Positions 6,086 to 11,691 of a stretch of DNA of 13,411 nucleotides are shown piece by piece. Origin of the DNA: Candidatus Parvarchaeota archaeon. Its GTDB lineage: Archaea; Nanobdellota; Nanobdellia; Parvarchaeales; Parvarchaeaceae. Made by a program: the position numbers and the translations under genes. The notes beneath the pieces are model-generated. The model did not search any database and was not told the DNA's origin. It saw only the letters and a list, made by a program, of their open reading frames with translations. The first letter of the stretch is position 1. Every line of letters begins with the position of its first letter. The stretch is from assembly GCA_023488405.1 (NCBI GenBank), contig JAMDDW010000003.1, forward strand, positions 297-13,707, in the 5' to 3' direction.

Positions 6086-7021
6086 TTACGCCTTTGCCAC
6101 CTGCTTTTCTGCTTCCTTGTATTTTAAGCCGTACAGCTGTGTGGAGCCATTCAATATCCACACAGTGAAATCATCGAATATTACTCCTATTATAAGGATT
6201 ATCGCTATCTCATGCAGCGTTGAATTTGTCGTTCCTAGGAAAAGTATGAGAAACGTTACCAATGCCGCGGCGTCCATCGTAAGCGAGGTTTTTATTGTCT
6301 TGACAAGACGGTAGCGCATGCTTGCCTCCTCCCTTTTCAGTATGTTTGTAGCCAAGATTATGTTCCTGTCAGCAGAGTAGCCCATTATCATAAGTATACC
6401 CGCTATGGAAGCGGTTGAGAAACTGAAGCCTATTATATCAAGCACCCCCACTATGTTTATTATATCGCTTATTATGCTTATCACGTTTGAAAAGGCCTGC
6501 CATATGCTTCTGAAGTAGAATAGAGAAACCGCAGCTACAAGGATGAATGCTATACCAAGAAGTATGAAAGAGCTGTAGAGAGAGCTTTGTGCCAGAGTAG
6601 CGCTTACAAAATCAACGCTTGAGTCCTTGCCGTTTATTGGCATTTTAAGTATGCTTGAAAGGCTGCTTTCCAGCAAAGTAGTGTTAACATTCTTTCCAAC
6701 AGTTATTGAGTACCCTGTTATTGTATTAGTAAAAGGAGCTTTTACCACGCTTACTGTCACTGCCTGCTTCAAATCCGTTCCCAAAGAGCTAGCTATCAGC
6801 GTTGGCGAAATGCTCTGGTTGGTGCTTACAACTATATTGGTACCGCCGGCAAGCGATATCCCTTCGTTAACCGGCATTCCATGAACATGGTAGTAGTAAC
6901 CTATAAAAGAAGCGAAGAATATTACGAATATTATGGGTATGAACACCATCTTTCTGTAGTTTCGCAGGTAATAATCAACCACATTATCTATAGTTTTGCT
7001 TACCTTGTTTCTTATGCCCAT
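6086..7021 (-). CDS. secF: protein translocase subunit SecF
   Basis: A 311-aa archaeal-type SecF, partner of SecD. Membrane helix 1 is at about 26-44, followed by the SecF/SecD family motif GISLAGGT (54-61), a short extracytoplasmic domain, and five C-terminal helices from about residue 150. The helix-4 signature reads MGYSADRNIILATNILKREE; other archaeal SecF proteins typically have YSxDtDILLTTRvLKR, so the second acidic position is replaced by R-N here. It is the first gene of a six-gene minus-strand run. A likely leaderless promoter lies just upstream, and the preceding same-strand gene ends 65 bp away. Confidence 0.95.
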   Translation of the reverse strand: MGIRNKVSKTIDNVVDYYLRNYRKMVFIPIIFVIFFASFIGYYYHVHGMPVNEGISLAGGTNIVVSTNQSISPTLIASSLGTDLKQAVTVSVVKAPFTNTITGYSITVGKNVNTTLLESSLSSILKMPINGKDSSVDFVSATLAQSSLYSSFILLGIAFILVAAVSLFYFRSIWQAFSNVISIISDIINIVGVLDIIGFSFSTASIAGILMIMGYSADRNIILATNILKREEASMRYRLVKTIKTSLTMDAAALVTFLILFLGTTNSTLHEIAIILIIGVIFDDFTVWILNGSTQLYGLKYKEAEKQVAKA

Positions 7022-7040
7022 AAAGAATCCATAACCCTTG

Positions 7041-7050
7041 ATTTTATTAA
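7041..7050 (-). promoter_or_regulatory. TATA box of the secF-led operon
   Basis: Read on the minus strand, TTAATAAAAT lies about 25 bp upstream of the secF ATG, in the 65-bp gap after the preceding gene. It is the only good candidate before secF and would give a nearly leaderless message covering secF to the winged-helix gene. No comparable gap exists inside the run. Confidence 0.45.
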
Positions 7051-7086
7051 TTCTTAATGTATTTTGGCTTTTAAAGGCTTTTGCCC

Positions 7087-7821
7087 CTATCTTTTGAAGT
7101 AATGCCTTTCGTATAATGCCCTTATCTTGCTTTCATCCTTTAAATTGTAATAAAGCTGCGTCATAACATTTTTAAGGGGATTTTTCCAAGAGTTCTTCCG
7201 CATTGCCAAGTTGTAGTTCATAAGGAATTCCTTCTCTTTGCTTTCGGGGCAGTAATCCCAGACATTGTCTTTCAGCATGTAAATCTTGTATAAGCTTACT
7301 TTTTCTTCTTTATACTCGGCATTCCTTTCCTCTGCTATTTTGCTGCCTATTCTTCTTGCTATCCTGTATCTTTCATTTTCAGTTAAATGCGCAGCGTTCA
7401 ATGACAGTGAAAACCTTATCTCATCAACCTTTAATATCTCATTTAATTCAATCGCATTGTATGCCCTTTCAACAGTTCTTATCTTCTTCAAGATGTTCTT
7501 TTTCCTGTGGTGCAGCAGTTCATCAGCCTTTATAGTCTCTATCTCAACTATCTCGCATATCCTTTTGCCATTGTCATTGTAAAGCAAAACAAGGTCCGCA
7601 TTCCATTTGTCTGTCTTTAGCTTTTTCTTCTCATTTTCATTTACAGAATAATTCATCCTTTTTCTGTAAATTTGCAAGGGATATTCTGCATCGGCGTAGT
7701 CTATCTCCCTTCTTTTTTCTATGTAAGAGAATGTAGAAACCTGCATCAATTTGTGGAAAATAGCGGGATTATTGTCTATGGTATTCTCGATAAGCAATTC
7801 CTCAAGTCTTCTTTCCCCCAC
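7087..7821 (-). CDS. hypothetical protein with possible PD-(D/E)xK-like nuclease motif
   Basis: 244 aa, soluble, strongly charged. Residues 73-96 read WNADLVLLYNDNG then CEIVEIET: an acidic residue (D76) at the start of a hydrophobic strand, a turn, then a second strand carrying E93-I-E95. This is the spacing of the D...(D/E)xK core in restriction-endonuclease-like folds, but the lysine is replaced by glutamate (a lysine follows at 98). A helix rich in K/R follows (HHRKKNILKKIRTVERAY), as often seen in that fold. The N-terminal EERRLEELL-type helix and the rest are not recognised. The start is GTG at 7821, supported by a TATA element 26 bp upstream that is shared with the divergent pilin-like gene. 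Fold and activity are inference. Confidence 0.6.
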   Translation of the reverse strand: MGERRLEELLIENTIDNNPAIFHKLMQVSTFSYIEKRREIDYADAEYPLQIYRKRMNYSVNENEKKKLKTDKWNADLVLLYNDNGKRICEIVEIETIKADELLHHRKKNILKKIRTVERAYNAIELNEILKVDEIRFSLSLNAAHLTENERYRIARRIGSKIAEERNAEYKEEKVSLYKIYMLKDNVWDYCPESKEKEFLMNYNLAMRKNSWKNPLKNVMTQLYYNLKDESKIRALYERHYFKR

Positions 7822-7872
7822 GCCTTAATTAGACCGGAAATAGTATAAATATGCTATGCTTTTAATCTAAAT
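7822..7872. promoter_or_regulatory. symmetric bidirectional promoter
   Basis: The 51 bp between the divergent starts (GTG at 7821 minus, ATG at 7873 plus) contain one clear TATA element, TATAAATA at 7844-7851. Its centre is about 26 bp from each start codon, the archaeal TATA-to-start distance. GGAAATAG directly before it on the plus strand resembles a BRE, so the pilin direction may be favoured. Both mRNAs would be leaderless. Confidence 0.6.
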
Positions 7873-8526
7873 ATGAAAGGGCAGTTTTCCTTTGAGTTTG
7901 TTATAGATGTGTCATTTGTTCTGGTATTGATAGCATTCATAGCGATCTTCTTCACGCACATATCAGCAGGCAATCCAACAGTTTCTAAAATGAACAGCAT
8001 ATGCTATGAGATAGCTGATTCCATAAACTCAATAGCAACCTCAAACGGCCTACAAACCGTTGAATACCTGCCCTTGCTTCAGTTTACATCCTTTGAAAAT
8101 TACACCATAAACGTTTCGAATGGAGTTATAATAATCTATGAGAGCTCTCTTTACGGTGGCAAGCTTTTGGCAGGGCAGGATTTAACATCATGCGGTGCAA
8201 ATACCATGCTAACTGAAAACGAGTCCTTTGGGCTATCAAACCTTGCATTGTACACAAATTCAACTGATATTGCAATGGCCTACGAGTATGCAAACTACTC
8301 TGACAACCTACCAAATTACCTTTTCATAGGAGGGTTTACAGGAAAGGTTAATCTTTCATTAGACTTTTCAAATGGAACAATCCAAACATTGGCTGTAAGC
8401 AATTCTCCTTTCACCTACTTTGCAAACACAAAATCAATAGCTTTACCCGCGGGAATCTACAATTATGTGGCAACAAGCGTCAGCAATCCCAATATTTATA
8501 TTGATTTGCCATTTTCAATAGGTTAA
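7873..8526 (+). CDS. class III signal peptide protein, type IV pilin-like
   Basis: 217 aa. The N-terminus MKGQFSFEF followed by a hydrophobic helix (about residues 9-28) is the archaeal class III (type IV pilin-like) signal: cleavage is expected between G3 and Q4, leaving glutamate at mature position 5. The outer domain is long for a minor pilin, rich in N, S, T and aromatic residues, with several N-glycosylation sequons. Cysteines in the MNSICYEI and DLTSCGAN segments could pair. It probably assembles into, or caps, a pilus-like surface fibre after processing by an EppA/PibD-type peptidase, which is not in this window. It is not an obvious paralogue of the two downstream pilins, as it lacks their EYMMTYGWA sequence. 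Confidence 0.82.
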   Translation: MKGQFSFEFVIDVSFVLVLIAFIAIFFTHISAGNPTVSKMNSICYEIADSINSIATSNGLQTVEYLPLLQFTSFENYTINVSNGVIIIYESSLYGGKLLAGQDLTSCGANTMLTENESFGLSNLALYTNSTDIAMAYEYANYSDNLPNYLFIGGFTGKVNLSLDFSNGTIQTLAVSNSPFTYFANTKSIALPAGIYNYVATSVSNPNIYIDLPFSIG

Positions 8527-8564
8527 TCCTTATTTTTACTTTTTGAAATAGTAAAATATGAATG

Positions 8565-8572
8565 TTTAAATA
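8565..8572 (+). promoter_or_regulatory. TATA box for the pilin gene at 8594
   Basis: TTTAAATA is centred about 26 bp before the ATG at 8594, giving a leaderless or near-leaderless message. Just upstream, TTTTACT (8534-8540) and AGTAAAA (8550-8556) form a 7-bp inverted repeat with a 9-base loop, which could end the previous transcript or bind a regulator; arms this short are weak evidence. Confidence 0.55.
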
Positions 8573-8593
8573 CCAGCGATTTTTTATATAATC

Positions 8594-9082
8594 ATGGCAA
8601 AAGGACAGTCAGCATTAGAGTACATGATGACTTATGGTTGGGCAATACTGATCATAGTCATCGTAGCTGTAATCCTGTACTCTATGGGTATTTTCAACCC
8701 TAGAGCAAGCGTAACTGCAACAAGTAGCGGGTTTGCACCGTTCACAGTAAGTTCGACCGTGTGCACTCCAACGTATCTGGCAGTGGCCTTTAGTGTTGGA
8801 CCATTACCTGGCGGAGCAACATCCGCATCGGTAACAGGCCTTACACTTAGTTCGCCAACAGGACTAACTATAACTGGAACAACAAGCGTAACGCCTAAGG
8901 TGACATTCCCAGTAACTGTAACTACAGGAACTAGCTTCGTCATAAACGCTACGAATGTAGGTTGCACAGGTTCGGGGATAGCATTCAGTGCTCCAGGAAA
9001 CTTGAGCTACAGTGTTTCAAACAGTGCAGGTAAAGCAACTTATTACGCGACAGGAACATTAGTAGGAACAGGTAGCAGCTAA
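8594..9082 (+). CDS. type IV pilin-like protein (class III signal peptide), paralogue 1
   Basis: 162 aa. The leader MAKG is followed by QSALEYMMTYGWA and a hydrophobic helix to about residue 33. Cleavage is expected after G4, giving Q at mature +1 and E at +5. The outer domain is almost entirely small and hydroxylated residues (T, S, G, V) with very few charges, typical of a beta-rich, possibly glycosylated fibre subunit. Two cysteines, C57 and C124, match the positions of those in the next gene and probably form a disulfide. The pilin at 9269 shares the N-terminal helix, the 'GF.PF..S...C' segment and the closing 'ATY..TGT..G' segment. It has its own TATA box and a T-rich terminator, so it is probably a single-gene transcript and a candidate major fibre subunit. 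Confidence 0.88.
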   Translation: MAKGQSALEYMMTYGWAILIIVIVAVILYSMGIFNPRASVTATSSGFAPFTVSSTVCTPTYLAVAFSVGPLPGGATSASVTGLTLSSPTGLTITGTTSVTPKVTFPVTVTTGTSFVINATNVGCTGSGIAFSAPGNLSYSVSNSAGKATYYATGTLVGTGSS

Positions 9083-9089
9083 AAAATGA

Positions 9090-9120
9090 TTTGATTTTTT
9101 TATTTTTTTCTTTCTGTTTT
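9090..9120 (+). terminator. T-rich archaeal terminator after pilin 1
   Basis: Within 40 bases of the pilin stop there are runs of six, seven and shorter T tracts without a hairpin, the usual archaeal intrinsic terminator form on the plus strand. Confidence 0.5.
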
Positions 9121-9143
9121 AAAGAATTAGGTTTAATTGCTGA

Positions 9144-9186
9144 ACTCTAAGAATTCTGAAATGATGATACTTGCAATTCTTAGAGT
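9144..9186. repeat. 12-bp perfect inverted repeat between the two pilin genes
   Basis: ACTCTAAGAATT (9144-9155) is exactly complementary to AATTCTTAGAGT (9175-9186), with a 19-base loop. The structure sits in the 186-bp gap between the pilin paralogues, downstream of the first gene's T tracts and about 55 bp before the TATA box of the second. It could be a regulator-binding site for the second pilin, a stable RNA hairpin in read-through transcripts, or part of a small RNA. No reading frame of note crosses it. Confidence 0.8.
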
Positions 9187-9238
9187 ACCTTTAAAATATC
9201 TATAGAGAGCATTTCTTGACAAATTAGTCTAGTAAAGC

Positions 9239-9254
9239 TTTTAATTTATTTAAA
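9239..9254 (+). promoter_or_regulatory. TATA region for the pilin gene at 9269
   Basis: The A/T run TTTTAATTTATTTAAA covers the positions about 15 to 30 bp upstream of the ATG at 9269, so a TATA box at the leaderless spacing lies within it, though its exact eight bases are ambiguous. Confidence 0.4.
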
Positions 9255-9268
9255 GCCATATATTTAAA

Positions 9269-9742
9269 ATGGCAACACATGCCCAAGCCGCTATAGAATA
9301 CATGATGACATATGGCTGGGCGGTTCTGATAATAGTTGTAGTGATGGTTTTTCTTTATTCAATGGGCGTTTTCAGTCCAAGCAGGTCTGTTCCTCCAACT
9401 TCTACAGGCTTTTCTCCATTCTCAATATCCGCGGCGATATGCAATTCAACCCAGTTGACTTTCAGTATGCAGGTTTTATTTTCGGGAAATGTTGAATATG
9501 GGTATCTTAAGCAGATAACCTTCACGTCTGCGCTCGGCTCCAATATTACTTCAGGAACCTTTAATTTGAATAATATGCAGGTGATAAGAGGTCATTTTTA
9601 CAATATCAAAATAAAAGGCATAAGCTGTCCGGCACCTGCGGTGACCTTCCGTTTCGCTTCAATATTGGAGTACTCGGATGTATCCTCTGCGCTTCAAGCT
9701 ACTTATAACACAACCGGCACTATAGCAGGAAAAAGTACATAA
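9269..9742 (+). CDS. type IV pilin-like protein (class III signal peptide), paralogue 2
   Basis: 157 aa, a tandem paralogue of the preceding pilin. QAAIEYMMTYGWAVLII and the helix to about residue 34 are nearly the same. The leader is MATHA, so the usual K/R-G before the cleavage site is replaced by H4-A5; cleavage would still leave Q at +1 and E at +5. C58 and C120 align with the two cysteines of paralogue 1. The outer domain is less T/S-rich and more aromatic and charged than paralogue 1, suggesting a minor or alternative subunit and not a copy under the same constraint. It ends 24 bp from the convergent Nudix gene. Confidence 0.87.
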   Translation: MATHAQAAIEYMMTYGWAVLIIVVVMVFLYSMGVFSPSRSVPPTSTGFSPFSISAAICNSTQLTFSMQVLFSGNVEYGYLKQITFTSALGSNITSGTFNLNNMQVIRGHFYNIKIKGISCPAPAVTFRFASILEYSDVSSALQATYNTTGTIAGKST

Positions 9743-9747
9743 AAAAC

Positions 9748-9766
9748 CTTTATTTTTAAAAATTTA
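9748..9766. terminator. shared bidirectional T/A-rich terminator
   Basis: The 24 bp between the converging pilin and Nudix stops contain a T run on each strand around the palindrome ATTTTTAAAAAT (9752-9763), so one element may terminate transcripts from both sides. Confidence 0.4.
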
Positions 9767-10285
9767 TTATTTCAGTAGTAAATCCTTTCTATAAATCAAC
9801 CCAAATAATATTGCACTTAGCGTAGGGCCATTAACAAACATGCCCTTCTTCACCATCTCAATTGCTTTTTTGGCAGGGACTACTCGAACAATTATATTCT
9901 CCGCAGGTTCAAGATTTTGCTTTCCTCCAATACTGCAATCAGCTATAAATATGTGCATGAACTCGTTTGAAAAGCCGGGAGAAGTGAACATTCCTCCTGC
10001 CTTTTTTATCTTTTTGCATATGAGCCCGGTCTCCTCTTCAAGCTCGCGCCTTGCTGCCGTTATTGGAGCTTCATTTCTTTCGATTAATCCAGCAGGGAAT
10101 TCATACAGCCATTTTTTTATTGTAGGCCTGTACTGCTTTATTATTGCAATTTTGTCATTGTTGATTATGGGTAAAACAAGCGCTATTTCCTTAGAGCTTA
10201 CCTTCTCAAGTTTCATTGTGTGGCCGTTTGGAAGCTTCACGTTCTCAGTTTCTACCTCAAAGCGCTTTCCGGAGAACTCTTTCAT
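9767..10285 (-). CDS. Nudix hydrolase, ADP-ribose pyrophosphatase type
   Basis: 172 aa with a complete Nudix box, G66 to L88 (G-x5-E-x7-REL-x-EE-x-GL), whose R80, E81, E84 and E85 form the metal-binding helix. Upstream, QYRP (51-54) and WLYEFPAG (59-66) are typical of ADP-ribose pyrophosphatases. A proline (P103, in FTSPG) lies 16 residues after the glycine that ends the box, which is the marker of the ADP-ribose subgroup. Expected reaction: ADP-ribose to AMP plus ribose-5-phosphate, a housecleaning step in the cytoplasm. It is divergent from coaD, with a probable minus-strand TATA (GTTTAATA) near 10309-10316. Substrate assignment is good but not certain. Confidence 0.9.
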   Translation of the reverse strand: MKEFSGKRFEVETENVKLPNGHTMKLEKVSSKEIALVLPIINNDKIAIIKQYRPTIKKWLYEFPAGLIERNEAPITAARRELEEETGLICKKIKKAGGMFTSPGFSNEFMHIFIADCSIGGKQNLEPAENIIVRVVPAKKAIEMVKKGMFVNGPTLSAILFGLIYRKDLLLK

Positions 10286-10348
10286 AAAGTCAAATAAGCT
10301 TGCAAGGTATTAAACTTTTTTATTTTGTAATTAGGTTATGTTAATTAA

Positions 10349-10360
10349 TAACTGCAGTTA
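10349..10360. promoter_or_regulatory. 12-bp palindrome, candidate operator
   Basis: TAACTGCAGTTA is a perfect palindrome near the middle of the 122-bp gap between the divergent Nudix and coaD starts. It lies outside both TATA candidates (10309-10316 for Nudix, about 10378-10386 for coaD), where a dimeric regulator could act on both. A perfect 12-bp palindrome is expected a few times in 13 kb by chance, so position is the main support. Confidence 0.3.
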
Positions 10361-10407
10361 ATGAAAAAGAAATTAGCTTTTTTAAAGCGGTCTGCATTAA
10401 ATATACT

Positions 10408-10905
10408 ATGAAAAAGGCAGTCTATGCAGGCAGCTTTGATCCTATAACTATAGGGCATGAATGGGTTATAAAAAAGGCTGCGGAATTGTTTGATGAATTG
10501 GTGGTTGCAGTAGGCGAGAACCAGCAGAAAAAGGAGGATTTTTCACTGGAGGAAAAGAAGAAAATGCTTTTTTCTGCAACAAAAGACTATAAAAACGTAA
10601 AGGTAGACTCGTTCAAAGGAGAACTTCTAGTAGACTATGCCGTCAAGATAAATGCTTCTTATATAATAAGAGGCATAAGAACAGAAACTGACTTAGAATA
10701 CGAAAAAGGGATACAATATATAAATAGCAGATTGAATGAAAAGATAACGACAATTTTTCTTATACCACCAGAGGATCTGTCAGTTGTAAGCTCTAGTTTG
10801 GTAAGAAGTTTGGTAGGAAGCAAAGGCTGGGAAAAAGTGGTAAGGAAATTCCTTCCAAATGATGAATGCTACAAGGTATTCACAGAGCATTATTCCAAGA
10901 TATAA
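10408..10905 (+). CDS. coaD: phosphopantetheine adenylyltransferase, bacterial type
   Basis: 165 aa, the normal length for CoaD, which joins 4'-phosphopantetheine and ATP to make dephospho-CoA in coenzyme A synthesis. AVYAGSFDPITIGH (residues 4-17) carries the nucleotidyltransferase T14-x-G-H17 motif. Other family markers are the DSFKGELLVDYA segment, IIRGIRTETDLEYE, and VVSSSLVR near the end. This is the bacterial COG0669 pattern and not the archaeal/eukaryotic form, which has GTFDxLHxGH and lacks the SSSLVR end. That points to ancient acquisition from bacteria, an inference from family knowledge. The start is ATG at 10408 with a T/A-rich TATA candidate about 26 bp upstream. It converges on the metallopeptidase gene with 3 bp between stops. 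Confidence 0.92.
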   Translation: MKKAVYAGSFDPITIGHEWVIKKAAELFDELVVAVGENQQKKEDFSLEEKKKMLFSATKDYKNVKVDSFKGELLVDYAVKINASYIIRGIRTETDLEYEKGIQYINSRLNEKITTIFLIPPEDLSVVSSSLVRSLVGSKGWEKVVRKFLPNDECYKVFTEHYSKI

Positions 10906-10908
10906 ATC

Positions 10909-11592
10909 TCACTCTTTCTTTTCAGCTTTTTTATCCTTTAATTTATACAGAAGACTTCTTGCAAGGTTTTCATTTAATTTATCCAGGTATGTCTTTGCCT
11001 TCTCCAATATCTTTCCGTAGTTTTCATTGGAAAGTTTGAAACTGCTGAAAGAATTTAAAACCATTCTTTTTTCTTCTTTTACATTTGAGTTTGAGAAATG
11101 TTCAGAGTATGTTTCTATGCTCGTTTTTACATCTGTTTTGTATAAAAAGCTGGATATGGCGGAGAATCCTGCAAGCGCTTCTATGTAGTTGTTTGATTTT
11201 GAAAGCGCATACCTTGTTGCTTCCGATTCCGGAAAGCCATCTACGACGTAATTTCCGCTGTTAATGTAAAGCAGCCTGTGGAAATAGTCCCTGACGTTTT
11301 TATTTTTGTCTTTTACATCATGGGAATGCCCTATTTCATGCCGTATTATAAATTTACAGCCTTCCCTAAGTTCTTTGAGTTCATCCTTCTCTGCTATAAT
11401 GTACATTATACGCCTAGCTTCATTTGATATCCATATCTTGTTGTATCCTACAGAATAGGCCATGCTGTTAATGTAGTAAGGAAGAATGTTTTTTACGAGT
11501 TCAAGCTCTTCATTTATGCCAAATTTTTCAAATAAGAAGCGTTTGTACTCTATGTTATCTTTCAGTATCCTGTTCAGGTTCCTGTTCTTCAT
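10909..11592 (-). CDS. soluble HExxH metallopeptidase-like protein
   Basis: 227 aa with no signal or membrane segment. FIIRHEIGHSHD carries the zinc motif H85-E86-x-x-H89. About 35 residues on, GFPESEATRYALS supplies glutamates (E122, E124), either of which fits the third ligand of a gluzincin-type site. The C-terminus is helical and lysine-rich (KLKDKKAEKKE). It is probably a cytoplasmic zinc peptidase or a minimal domain of one; the substrate is unknown and I do not recognise the family. An A/T-rich TATA (11611-11623, minus strand) is at leaderless distance from the ATG at 11592. Confidence 0.65.
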   Translation of the reverse strand: MKNRNLNRILKDNIEYKRFLFEKFGINEELELVKNILPYYINSMAYSVGYNKIWISNEARRIMYIIAEKDELKELREGCKFIIRHEIGHSHDVKDKNKNVRDYFHRLLYINSGNYVVDGFPESEATRYALSKSNNYIEALAGFSAISSFLYKTDVKTSIETYSEHFSNSNVKEEKRMVLNSFSSFKLSNENYGKILEKAKTYLDKLNENLARSLLYKLKDKKAEKKE

Positions 11593-11660
11593 TTCCTTTT
11601 TAGATTTTAAATAATATAAAAATGTTTATCTGCAAGTGATTAATAAAAGATGATGCAAGT

Positions 11661-11683
11661 ATATAATTGAGAGGGCACTCAAT
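11661..11683 (+). promoter_or_regulatory. TATA box and overlapping inverted repeat for the gene at 11692
   Basis: ATATAATT (11661-11668) is about 28 bp before the ATG. A 6-bp inverted repeat, ATTGAG (11666-11671) and CTCAAT (11678-11683), begins within the TATA box and covers the transcription initiation region, a place where a repressor would block transcription. Six-base arms can occur by chance. Confidence 0.4.
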
Positions 11684-11691
11684 CATAATTT

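Noticed and set aside
86-8556. Recurrent AAATAGTA(A/T)A element upstream of three plus-strand genes (86, 7838, 8546)
   Set aside because: Distances to the start codons vary (41, 35 and 48 bp) and the motif is very A/T-rich, so chance similarity in promoter DNA is the simplest reading.
8632-8967. 111-aa open frame antisense to pilin 1
   Set aside because: Its valine/threonine-rich composition is the mirror of the T/S-rich pilin codons and it has no start context.
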